Positions 49,906-61,018 of a stretch of DNA of 64,000 bases are shown one piece after another. Below the pieces are notes generated by a model. The model was not told where the DNA came from. It searched no databases and saw only the letters and a program-made list of their open reading frames with translations. Numbering within the stretch: position 1 is the first letter of the stretch; the number at the start of each line of letters is the position of its first letter. The stretch spans positions 404,280-468,279 of the forward strand of contig CAJNOI010000071.1 of NCBI GenBank assembly GCA_905250115.1, in the 5' to 3' direction. The DNA is from Adineta steineri. Taxonomy: Eukaryota > Rotifera > Eurotatoria > Adinetida > Adinetidae. The translations under genes were made by a program, and so were the position numbers.

Positions 49906-51900
49906 ATGGCAAATCTTAATGGATTCACTTTTTCAATACCTGATAATAATCCATTACCAGGAACATCAAACATTGATCATTCTTTGAATAAAGTATGTTT
50001 TATTTGAATAAAAAATGTTTCAAATTGCATTGATTTATTTTATTCTTAGATATGTGATGGCTTAAATGATATTTTTAATACTCAATCGTCTCTTCCAATA
50101 GTCTCGAATTTCAACAGTGAGAATGCTAGTATTAATTATAATGCTCTCGCTGATCAGATTAGATCTGGTAAGTTTCAACTTTGAATAATAAATTTTTGCT
50201 GATAAAATTTCTGTATCTTTTAAGATTATCAACAATCAACAACATTAGGTCCAATTCGTTCTATTTCAGGTATAATTAAACTAAGGAGATCATTTGCAAT
50301 ATATTAATATAAATACTTTTTTTTATAGATTTCAATGGCATTCAAGTACCAAACAGAGAACAAGTGACATATCAGCAAATTAATCAAGTCCTTAATACAA
50401 AGCCTGATGTTTTCTATATTATTTCTCAACCACGCGATAGTTTCCGGCCCCGAACGGAAAAAGAAAGAGCTAACTCATCACATTTCATACGCTGTCGAGA
50501 AGGAGATAAATATGAATATCTAACTACAAATGTATATGCAAAATTATTTATCTAAATACTCATAAAACTTTTTTTTATTTCGTAGATACCACAAACATGG
50601 AATGGTCAAAATAGCTACATTGAAGTATCTCTTCTTGACATTTGTAATAACCCACATCCATATGCAATCGAGAATAGAGAACCTCATGAATCATCAGTAG
50701 TTTTTAAACCAAAGGAATCGAATAAATTATGTTTCCGTGTAACTAATGATGATGTTGCAAAAGGTTTTAAAAAGTAAATTATTAATTTAGAAAATTTTTG
50801 AATTTATATATTTTCATCTTTTTAGTTATAAGATTGAATTCATTAAAAGTAAACAAGATGATCAAATAACAAAAGAAGTCATTAAAGATCGACAGCTTAA
50901 TAAATCCAAACTTCGTTTTACACGTTATTATCAAACGACTGATGGCTCATATGAGCGCGATGAAAGTAGTGTCATAGATACTATCGTAATGACAGAAGAG
51001 TATGGCAAATTTCGTGTAGAAGATGTATTTCCGCTACATGGCCCAGTACATAGTCATCAAAAAGTATGCATAGAAACAAAAGGTCCTGTTCCAAACGATT
51101 GCAAAAATAATTTTCATATCTATATAATTATAAATGATATCAATGGGTCTTGTAAAATAGAAGAAATCAAGAAGAATGGAAATAATTTTACTTTCAAAAT
51201 GCCTGTACTTCCAAATGTTCATATGAATCGTCTTGAAGCAAAAATTAATATAGAATATAAACAAAATCTAATTTATCAAGCTAATTATCTCTATATCAGT
51301 AGTTTGGATAGTAAGAATATGAATCTATTTTATAGTTATTTTCTATTTATTTTTATTTTAGGAGAATTAAGTGTGAAAACTTCCATTGAATCCGATGACC
51401 GTATTGCTGTAAATTTTTCATCATCAGATGCATCAACCACTGCGTCGATTATGGCATCGAATTCCGAAAATCGAAGTGGAAAGCGTAAAAAAATGTAAAC
51501 AAAAACATTATTTTTATTTATCTTATGTATTATACTCCGAACATAGATAATATACTAGAATGCAAACCAATAATTTTTTTTGAGAAAGTGATTAAAGGAA
51601 TGTTTTTTTTCTTGTTATGTATTGTTAGCTTTTTCATTAAAATATATTGTTTTCAACAAAAATCTTTGCATCATACGATATAATCAAGATCTCAGCTAGA
51701 TGTACGTTTAAAATATTTTTATTTATTGAAACACGCATAACAATATTTTTGCTATCTATTAGAAGTTACAGCAAAAAACTAATAAAATTCAACGTTATCC
51801 GAACATGTGAATTTTATACCTATACTTTACTTCAGAGAACATCTCTACAGTGTGTTAGAAGACTAAAAATTTCCATAAAATATTGCAATAACTACCTCTA
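49164..51900 (+). repeat. Rel array duplication unit A
   Basis: Shares upstream DNA, exons, introns and downstream DNA with units B (51960-55080) and C (59940-63090). The downstream block ATAATCAAGATCTCAGCTAG near 51680 matches 62832 in unit C. The left boundary is hidden by the gap. Confidence 0.6.
49906..51498 (+). CDS. Rel-homology transcription factor, array gene 2
   Basis: Seven exons, 49906-49992, 50050-50167, 50225-50269, 50329-50531, 50586-50773, 50826-51310 and 51362-51498, give 420 aa. Same family as array gene 1 with a shorter N-terminal region. The Rel DNA-binding domain starts about residue 115 (FYIISQPRDSFRPRTEKERA) and continues through SNKLCFRVTNDDVAKGFKN and SKLRFTRYYQTTDGSYERDE. 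The IPT-type domain follows in the same large exon (GKFRVEDVFPLHGPVHSHQK to QNLIYQANYLYISSLD). A Ser-rich tail ends in the basic run RSGKRKKM, a likely nuclear localisation signal. The DNA-contact loop is RPRTEKE. The intron that array gene 1 has between the two domains is absent. Its closest relatives are array genes 3 and 4, including flanking DNA. No ankyrin or death domain is seen. Confidence 0.85.
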
Positions 51901-53140
51901 ATATATGATGCAGAAAGATAGATGAAACGTTGTCTTTGTGAATAAATATAGCAAAATTGCAAAATTTTTTCACTGCCCTATGTATATAATACTCAGTCTT
52001 TCATATATTAATATTGATTACACTATAAATAAAAGACACGTTTGCTCGTATGAATCAAGTTATTAGTTTTCTCCAGTTCTGATGGTATATATACATCATT
52101 TTAAAAACTACGTTATTTACTATGGCTACTAGTTTTTCTTTAAGGCAAGATATCAATTACAAATACCGTACTCCTCCATATCCTGTTTATTACTTCTTTT
52201 TACATCTCATCTATAACGATTAGATAGAAATCATTTTCAATGTTTGAGACTCTAAAATGTTTTTAGACAATAAAATTATTTGTATATGTAAAATTTTAGA
52301 TAATGATCCAATACTAAGTTATATTCGATTGTCCAGCGTAGTATGATTCATTGTCAACCCACGCAGGACCTGTGATGTTTATATTAGGGGTGAGAAGTTA
52401 TTGTCACAAATAACAATAACTTATTTGCGATAGTTATTTGCTATAAATAACAGATAAATAACAATAACTTTTTTTTCTGAAAAATTCAGCTAGCGTCATA
52501 TCTTGGTTGAACCATATAAATCATTAGTAAAGGTACAAAAAATTCGGTCCAAAATATAAGTTTTCATAACGGATACAATTAAAATACACAATGAGGTGAG
52601 AAACGATATTTTTCACAAATAAAAGTTATTTGCTGTTTATCTGTTATTTATAACAATAACAATAAATTGTCACTCCTAGTTTATGTACACCATGACGTCA
52701 TTTTTCTTTTTAAAATTACATTATTTCCACGCTGTATTATACTAAGATTCTTCTTTTTCTCTATCATTATGACACAGACAACATATACTATACACACCCA
52801 TATTTCTTTTTCTCTCTTTCTTTTGTCTGTGATATAATTCAATCTTTATCTATATTTATAATAGCAGGGTTTTTTCCAACTACATATACATATATATGAA
52901 GTTTTTTTTATGAATGGCAAACTGCGTTCAAGGATTGTTATTTTCGTATAGAATTAAAAAATATAGGTTAAATCGAAAGTTTCTGATGCGAACGAAATGA
53001 ATAATTTTATTAACCGTCTTACTCTCAACAATTTTTATAAATAAAATTTTTCCTTTTCTAAATATGTATTTATTTTATTTTTAGAACAATGTTTTGAAAA
53101 ATAATTTTCATATATTCTAAGTGTATATGAAAGCATAGCT
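51499..53140. other. Spacer between array genes 2 and 3
   Basis: Holds the end of unit A, the junction near 51900-51960, the upstream part of unit B and a hAT-type MITE (52385-52678). Nothing coding was recognised. Confidence 0.6.
52385..52678. mobile_element. hAT-type MITE with 8-bp target duplication
   Basis: 294 bp. The left end TAGGGGTGAGAAGTTATTG and the reverse complement of the right end, TAGGAGTGACAATTTATTG, are terminal inverted repeats, with further inverted homology around ATAAATAACAGATAAA. Target duplications are GTTTATAT (52377-52384) and GTTTATGT (52679-52686), 7 of 8 identical. The sister units have the same flanks without the insert (GATGTTCATATACAACC near 49280; GACCTTTATACACGTCC near 60360). 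TAGGGGTG-type ends and an 8-bp duplication are typical of the hAT superfamily. No transposase. Confidence 0.8.
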
Positions 53141-54739
53141 ATGGCAGAACCTAATGAATTCACTTTTCTAAATATGGATCATAATCCATCTGAATTGATA
53201 CAAGCACTATTAAATACTGATCATTCGTTGGATAAAGTATGTTTTGTTTGAATAAAACATGTTTCAGATTGCATTGATTTGTTTTATTCTTAGATGATTT
53301 ATACTTACTTACCTGATATTGCTAATACTCAGTTGTCTTCTCCGCCAGTCCCGAATTTCAACAATAACAACAATTATAATGACATTGAAGATACCAACGA
53401 TCCAATTATGTCTAGTAAGTTTTAACTTTGAATAATAAATTCTCCTAATAAAATTTCTGTATCTTTTAAGATTATCAACAATCAACAACATTAGGTCCGA
53501 TTCGTTCTATTTCAGGTATAACTAAACTAAATAGATCATTTGCAATATATTAATATAATTATTTTTTCGATAGCTTTCAATGGCATTCAAGTACCAAACA
53601 GAGAACAAGTGACATATCAGCAAATTAATCAAGTCGATGGTACAAAACCTGTAAAGTTTCAATTAATTTGTCAACAAACTGCTAGTTTTCGACCTCGAAC
53701 TGAAAAAGAAAGAGTAACGGCACATTACCTACGCTGTCCAAAAGGAGCCAAACATGAATATTTAACTACAACTGTATATGCAGAATTATTTATCCAAATA
53801 GTCATAAATTTTTTTTTATTTCGTAGATACTGCAAACATGGCGTGGTCAAAATAGCTATATTGAAGTATCTCTTCTTGACATTTATAATAACCCGCATTT
53901 ATATAGAATCGAGAATAGAGAATGTAATAAATCATCAGCAGTTTTTAAACCAAAGGAATCGAATAAATTATGTTTCCATGTAACTGATGATGATGTTGCA
54001 AAAGGTTTCAAAAGGTGATTTATTAATTTAGAAAATTTTTTAATTTATATATTTTCATCTTTTTAGTTATTTAATTGAATTTGTCAAATGTAAGCAAGAT
54101 GAACAAATAACAAAAGAAGTCATTAAAGATCGACAACTTAATAAATCCAAGCTTCGTTTTACACGTTATTATCAAACTACTGATGGCTCATATGAACGCG
54201 ATGAAAGTAGTGTCATAGATACTATCGTAATGACAGAAGAGTATGGCAAATTTCGTGTAGAAGATATATTTCCGCTAGATGGACCAATGCAAAGTAAGCG
54301 AAAAATATGCATAGAAACAAAAGGTCCTCTTCCAAATGATTTCAAAACTAACCTTGTTGTCAATATAATTGGCAATGATATCAATTGGTCTCGTAAAGGA
54401 GAAGAAATCAAGAAGAATGGAAATAATTTTTCCTTTGATATGCCTGTACTTCCAAATGTTCATATGAATCGTCTTGACGCGAAAATTAATATAGAATATA
54501 AACAAAATCTAATTTATCAAGCTAATTATCTCTATATCAGTAGTTTGGATAGTAAGAACATAAATCTATTTTATAATTATTTTCTATTTATTTTTATTTT
54601 AGGAGAATTAAGTGTAAAAACTTCCAGTGGACTCGATGAATGTGTAGCTTTAAATATTTTATCATCAGACGCATCACCTACTTCGTCTATTATGGTATCG
54701 AATTTGGATAATCGAGGCCAAAAACGTAAAAGAAGATAA
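53141..54739 (+). CDS. Rel-homology transcription factor, array gene 3
   Basis: Seven exons, 53141-53236, 53294-53414, 53471-53515, 53574-53773, 53827-54014, 54067-54551 and 54603-54739, give 423 aa with the same exon plan as array gene 2. The Rel DNA-binding domain carries QTASFRPRTEKERVTAHYLR (contact loop RPRTEKE), then SNKLCFHVTDDDVAKGFK and SKLRFTRYYQTTDG. The IPT-type domain runs from GKFRVEDIFPLDGPMQSKRK to YQANYLYISSLD. Compared with gene 2, the differences cluster in the early IPT strands (TNLVVNIIGNDINWSRKGEE against NNFHIYIIINDINGSCKIEE), while the segment NVHMNRL-x-AKINIEYKQNL is almost unchanged. The basic C-terminal tail RGQKRKRR is present. The N-terminal exon differs from gene 2 (MAEPNEFTFLNMDHNPSELI). 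A MITE lies in its upstream region. Confidence 0.85.
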
Positions 54740-57410
54740 ACAAAACAGTACATTTTTTTATATTTTTTTCATTTTTTTTCCGGATGGTTTTAGAAGAAGA
54801 AAAGGCGCATTTGTAGATTTTTTACATTTCGTGACTGATAAAATAGATTGTTTGTTATAAATTAAGTCAAGATATTGTTTTTCGATTTGTATTTCTCATA
54901 TAACATTATTGTTAACTTTCTTGTTATAACATATTATTTTGTAAATAAACCGTTACACTATAAAAAATAATCAAGATCTCAACTAGATTCGTTTGATTCA
55001 TGTCATCCGTTATTTGTCTCTACTTTCAGTGTAACAGTGGATTAATATTGATAATAATCAGTTAGAAAAATTCAATATATTATCTGATATCCTATCGCTT
55101 ATATTTAATGCGATGCGAAGCAAAGCATTTCTATAGTCATTTGCGAGTTTTCTTACTTTCTCGACGTAGGCGTTCAAAGTTGTCATTTGATGTTACGATT
55201 ATCTTAGCAACGAAATATTCAAATCGAACTGATACCATGCATTCACAGAAAGCATCGCAAAAACATGATTTTGACTTTTTCAAATTTCCAGATAATTAAA
55301 ACGAAAAGTTAGGTGTCACTTTTCTCTAACAATTGTTTTACAGCTGAAACTGTAGCTGATAATATTAATAGTGACACTAGATATACACATAAGCTAACTA
55401 CCTTTATATCTTGATAAGATGTGAATGGTTGTGAGTAGTTAGAATATATATTCTACACCCACATCCTAATTCTAGAATTTCAGATCTATCCAAAGAAATA
55501 AATTATATGAAAGATTTTATTTATAAATCGATGCTTTTTTAACGAAAGAACAACACGTGACTATATACTATGAATTAATTCCATTATGTAATGTTTTGTA
55601 ATACAAATTTTATTTTATTTTCTAAAATTTAATCATGATTTATTTTAGTAATTGGTTCAAGCCATTCAAAAATACTGATCATCATTTTTTTTCCATTCGT
55701 AAATATCGCTAGCTTTAAGCTCAATATAAACATAATCTCACGATAAAATACACATATACTTTATACGATGCACAGATAGAAGATATTGTCAAAATACAAA
55801 ACATACACTGATGTACAATCTAATGTATGATTATATTAATAATTTGAATTCTACTGTCATATATAGCGAAGAGTATGGTTGTTCATAAATAAATTGCATT
55901 CTCTTTATTGCTGTAACCTAAGCAGAAAAAGTTGGTTATAAATAATAATTTTCTATAGTTAAATTATTCATTGCCCATTAAATATTTTTTCGTTTAGTAT
56001 TAATCATAAATATAGATGTTAAATACAAAGATCTATGTTTATACAAGTACATTCAATATTTACTATTGCTATTCAAAATATGAAAGTATATTTTACAGAT
56101 AAACTCACAGACTATAAACAGTTAAGTTCAATACGCAAATGTTTTATAAGATAATATGTGATAGTTTTCTGAAATAAATTTTAATCGAATATAAGCTACT
56201 TCGAAAAGATAACACAAACATATTAATTATTAGAAAAATGAACGTTGACTCAACATAAAATTTCAAAATGTGCACGATTAATTGTTTTCTGTATTACTGA
56301 TGTCTTCACATTAGATAAATAGAAGTATTATGATTCTATTCTTCGAGACAAGAAGTCTTGTTGAATAACTTCAATTTTTCGTTTTCAGAATTCAATGATA
56401 CTGAAATGTTTTCAATAGAGTTTTCTCATCTATATGCAGATAACATTCTTTCAAGTTGTTTCGTTTTTTTTTTTCATTTGTTTTAATGTGCCAATGTAGG
56501 TTCACACTAGAAGAGAAAAAAACGAGAAATAGGATCAGTATGAAAAGAGGAGAAGATAAAAGAAAGCAATAATAAAATAAAAAAATGTTATAATATCGTT
56601 TAACGACCTCACGTGTATGAATATATACATACTTGACAGTATTTGTAGAAGAGGATGAGAGAAGTTGTGACAGAGATAATGGATGAATGGGAGCGTATGT
56701 AATTCATTCGTATATGATTCTTCATTTGTTGTTTGCAACTCAAGTACGTTTTTACAAGTATGTTTTATTTATCATATATTATTTCTTGGAAAACACAAAA
56801 AAAAGTTTTTATTTGTTGACTTTCTTCGTCATGTCGTTTCTTTTCTTAAATCTGTTAATGGAATATATACATTCAGTATAAGTGTATAAATTTATATGTA
56901 TAAGTACATACGACAGCAGAAAAAGTTTCAAAGAGTATATAATTATTTTTTAAACTAGTTTTTTCTGTTAGCTTATTTATCGTAGTATTGAGGGATTTTC
57001 AATCAATCGATTTAGTAAACGAAAACGAAAACACATCATTTATTTACAACTGATGTCGATATTATACACGCATTCTTCAAAAATATTTGACTATATGATA
57101 GATCTATAAACTTTCCAATGATTAAAGGCTATGTATAGTAGAAGTGACTAATTTTTGAACATTTTCTCCCTTTTCCACGCAAAATATAGGATTTATAGAA
57201 AATATAAGTCGAATCCGATCCTAGCTGAGTCAGTGGCGTATATTTAAGAAACATGAAAAAATTAAGCGAAATACTAATAATAGAGAAAGCAATGAAAATG
57301 ATGATAAAAAGAACAATTTCGAAAAAAATTTCTTATATTTTTAAAATGACACATTATTCTCATTCATTTATAGACATTTCTTCTTGAAGTAGTCTACATT
57401 GTAACAAACA
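54740..57410. other. Intergenic between array gene 3 and the ART-TPR gene
   Basis: The left part (to about 55080) is the downstream end of duplication unit B. The rest has no recognisable similarity to the other units and no gene. It appears to have arrived with, or around, the ART-TPR gene. Confidence 0.5.
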
Positions 57411-59354
57411 ATGGGTAACAAAAAATCAAAAGCGTCTGTTCAAATCAATACACAAGCTAATACTAAACACGTATCAAATATTTCTAAGGATGCAGTTACA
57501 AATCGGCGTATGAACATGAAAAGAATGCAAAATGTCCTACTAATTTGGTTGGATAGTAATATTAACGATAATGATCCTGATTGTAATAATATAATCCAAC
57601 AATTGACACGTCTTGTTAACAACGTAAAAACATTTACAGATGATAAACAATGTGTTGAATTTATTCAAACGGCTACCAACAACAAAATAATTATGATTGT
57701 TTCTGGTTCACTTGGACAACATATTGTACCTCATGTACATAATATGTCTCAAGTAGATAACATTTTTATTTTTTGTAACAATCAAGAATGGCATAAACAA
57801 TGGGCGAAAGAATGGTCTAAAATAAAAGGAGTCTACACAGATATAACATTAATCTGTGAAGCTCTCAAACAAGCTGCTCACCAATGTGAGCAAAATGCCA
57901 TCTCAATCAGCATTGTGGCACCAAACAATAAATTGGATCAATTAGATCCACCCTTTATGTATACCCAGATCTTGAAAGAGATCTTATTAACTATCAACTT
58001 TGAAGATAAACATATTAAAGAATTTATTACCTATTATCGTGAAGCATTTGTCAAAAATGAGTCTGATTTACGTAATATTGAAGAATTGGAACGTGATTAT
58101 CATGATAAAAGACCTATTTGGTGGTATACTTATCAATGTTTTTTATATCGGATGCTCAATCAAGCATTAAGATTAATGAATGTTGATATTATTCTTCGAA
58201 TGGGTTTCTTTTTTAATGATCTACATCGTGATATTCAACGACTACATTCGGAACATCTTGATAGTCAACAATCTGATGAAATATTTGAAGTTTATCGTGG
58301 GCAACGTCTTTTAAAAGAAGATTTTACCAAAATGAAAAATGCTAAAGGTGGACTTCTTTCATTTAATAACTTTCTATCAACTAGTAAAGATCGTGATGTT
58401 TCTCTTTGTTTTGCACCACAAGTTGATACAGAACCTGATCTTGTTGGAATTCTGTTTGTTATATCTATAAATCCTACTCATTCAACAGCTCCATTTGCTT
58501 CTCTTACGAATGTTAGTCATTTTGACGACGAAGATGAAATTCTTTTCTCTATGCATACCATTTTTCGTATTGAAGATATTGAACCAATAGATGAAGACAA
58601 TAATCTTTACCAAGTGAATTTAACATTGACCAATAACAACGACCAAGATCTTCGTACTCTTACTGATCGTATCCGACAGGAAACCTATCCAAATGCGGCA
58701 GGATGGCAGAGATTAGGATTACTGTTAATTAAAATGGGTGAGTTTAACAAGGCTCAAGAAGTTTATGAAATTTTACTTCATCAAACAACGCATGAAAATG
58801 ACAAATCACCTATTTATAATCAACTAGGTTGGATCACAAACAGTCAAGGAATATATTCAAAAGCACTTACATATTATAAAAAATCACTTACTATCTGTCA
58901 GAAAACACTTCCTTCTAATCATCTTAATTTAGCTATGTCCTACAACAACATCGGTGTGCTGTATGACAAAATAGGTGATTATTCCAAAGCACTTTCATCT
59001 CATAAGAAAGCCCTTGAAATTCGACAACAATCACTTCCTTTTGATCATCCTGATTTGGCTGCTTCCTATAACAACATCGGTACAGTTTATGATGGCAAGC
59101 GTGATTATAAAACGGCACTTGAATTTTATAAAAAAGCCCTTCCAATTCAGGAGAAATCACTTCCTCCCAATCATCCTCATTTGGGTGGTTTCTGTAACAA
59201 CATCGGTTTGGTGTATGAGAATATGGGCAACTATCTAGAAGCTCATTCATTTTATAAACGTGCTGTACAAATTGCACAACAATCATTACTACCAAATCAT
59301 CCAAACCTTCAGAAATGGACAATCAATCTCGAACGCATAGAAACGAAATTATAA
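57411..59354 (+). CDS. ADP-ribosyltransferase fold protein with TPR repeats, 647 aa
   Basis: Intronless, 647 aa. It begins MGNKKSKASV: Gly2 with Ser6 and adjacent lysines fits N-myristoylation plus a basic membrane patch. Residues about 35-160 form an unnamed alpha/beta domain (NVLLIWLDSNIND to DITLICEALKQ) seen ahead of the transferase. The R-S-E-type ADP-ribosyltransferase domain spans about 200-410, with YRGQ (Arg about 296), SFNNFLSTSKD (STS about 323-325) and FDDEDEILFSM (Glu-x-Glu about 375-377), the full catalytic triad of arginine-type ARTs. C-terminal kinesin-light-chain-like TPRs follow (about 435-640), each with a core such as YNNIGVLYDKIGDYSKALSS or YNNIGTVYDGKRDYKTALEF. ART plus TPR architectures are abundant in bdelloid rotifers (general knowledge). 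NAD-dependent protein modification near membranes is inference. It lies between Rel units B and C. Confidence 0.88.
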   Translation: MGNKKSKASVQINTQANTKHVSNISKDAVTNRRMNMKRMQNVLLIWLDSNINDNDPDCNNIIQQLTRLVNNVKTFTDDKQCVEFIQTATNNKIIMIVSGSLGQHIVPHVHNMSQVDNIFIFCNNQEWHKQWAKEWSKIKGVYTDITLICEALKQAAHQCEQNAISISIVAPNNKLDQLDPPFMYTQILKEILLTINFEDKHIKEFITYYREAFVKNESDLRNIEELERDYHDKRPIWWYTYQCFLYRMLNQALRLMNVDIILRMGFFFNDLHRDIQRLHSEHLDSQQSDEIFEVYRGQRLLKEDFTKMKNAKGGLLSFNNFLSTSKDRDVSLCFAPQVDTEPDLVGILFVISINPTHSTAPFASLTNVSHFDDEDEILFSMHTIFRIEDIEPIDEDNNLYQVNLTLTNNNDQDLRTLTDRIRQETYPNAAGWQRLGLLLIKMGEFNKAQEVYEILLHQTTHENDKSPIYNQLGWITNSQGIYSKALTYYKKSLTICQKTLPSNHLNLAMSYNNIGVLYDKIGDYSKALSSHKKALEIRQQSLPFDHPDLAASYNNIGTVYDGKRDYKTALEFYKKALPIQEKSLPPNHPHLGGFCNNIGLVYENMGNYLEAHSFYKRAVQIAQQSLLPNHPNLQKWTINLERIETKL

Positions 59355-61018
59355 TTTGTTTTTGTATTTTTTTTAAGTAAAATAAAACCGGTGAAAAATA
59401 AAATGTGTCTTTATTGAAACTTTATTCTTATTGTGAACACAATATAAGCAGCAGTATTCACCGGTAAGGTAAAAAATACGTATTGAAAAGATATATAATA
59501 CAATAGATGCTATCTGGAGCATCCTATTTTATTGCTAACGTATAGTGAATAAAGGCGGTTAAGGACGAAAAAATATTCCCACATGATAATATCGTTTATT
59601 ATGTGATATTCATCAATGAATAATGAAAGTATCTGCTACTATTAATTACAATATTCATCTAGTTTTCTAGAATATTTAGTTCTTTATTTACTATTGTTGT
59701 TATAAAAAAATGAACAGGAGAGTTCATCAAATAAAATAATTCGTATTGAATTAGCTAGGAGTGAAATAATTTCCTATCTATACAATATATATAGTCAACT
59801 AGTGTCAGTAACTTCCGAAACAATGTAATAATAAGAAATATTTATAAAAAATCAATCGTTCTATTGATATTTTTAAAGGTTTTTCTCATATTCTATATTT
59901 CACTTGAAATAGTTTAGCTATAAGAATTATTTTTCTATTTGACATATTTTTATTTTCTATTCTATATGATACTCAGTGTTTCATATATTAATATTAATTA
60001 CATTATAAATGAATGATACTTTCCTCTGTATGAATAATGTTATTAGTTTTTTTCAAGCCTGATCGGATATATAACACTATCGAAGGTACGTTATTTACTA
60101 TGGCTAATAGTTTTTCATTAAGGTAGCATAGTATATCTATTATAAACAACGTACTCCTCCATTTTCTCTTTATTACTTTTTTCTACATCTGATCTGTAAC
60201 ATTTTAAATAGAAATCATTTTAACTATTTGAGATTCTGTGAAATGTCTTCAGATAATAAAATTATCTATATACATAAAATCTCAGACGATGATCGAATAC
60301 TGAATTATATTCGATTGTCCAGGGTAATATAATTCACTATTAACCATTTCAGGACTTGTGACCTTTATACACGTCCTGACGTCATTTTTCTTTGTAAAAG
60401 TACATTACTTCTAGGCTTTATTTCAGCTTGGAAAGAAAATAATATATCAGTGTTTATTTTGTTGTAGTATGATCTTCTTTTCTTTATCATTGTGACGCAT
60501 AATATATAACATATATATCTATGTTTCTTTTCTTTCTTTGACCTGTAAAATACCCAGTCTTTATTTATGAATGACTCGGAAAATTCCAGCCACGGGCAAA
60601 TATATAACAAGTTTTCTTTCGTTTAAAACTAAAACAATTCTGAAAGAGTTAATCATACTATTGCGCATTTATATATTTTCTTCGTGAGAGTGAAGGTAAG
60701 CAAATATAAATTTCAGACAGTTATTAGTTAAATTGTTACAGTTATATTATAGGTTTCATTGTTATTTCATAATAACGGTTAAATATAGTGAATGATGAAC
60801 CGTCTACAAGTGTTGTTATTTTCTCATAGAAGTTTAAAATATAAGCTAAATATGAAGTACCTGACGCGAACAAAATGAATAATCCTATCAATCATCTTGC
60901 TCTCAACAAATTTCATAAATAAAAGTTTTCTTTTTCTAAATATTTATTTATTTTATTTTCAGATCAATATTTTCGAAAATAATTTTCATATATTTTAAAT
61001 GTATATGAAAGTATAGAT
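59355..61018. other. Upstream part of duplication unit C and ART-TPR 3' end
   Basis: From about 59940 on, the DNA matches the upstream region of array genes 2 and 3. No MITE is present at the site occupied in unit B. Nothing else was recognised. Confidence 0.6.

Larger units (their letters stand above)
51960..55080 (+). repeat. Rel array duplication unit B
   Basis: Matches unit C (59940-63090) over upstream DNA (ATACTCAGTCTTTCATATAT near 51990 against ATACTCAGTGTTTCATATAT near 59969), the whole gene, and downstream DNA (GCGCATTTGTAGATTTTTTA near 54805 against GCGCATTTGTAAATTTTTTA near 62668). It carries the MITE insertion that the other units lack. Confidence 0.75.

Noticed and set aside
58933-59322. 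129-codon minus-strand ORF opposite the TPR repeats
   Set aside because: Antisense shadow of the repetitive TPR coding sequence.
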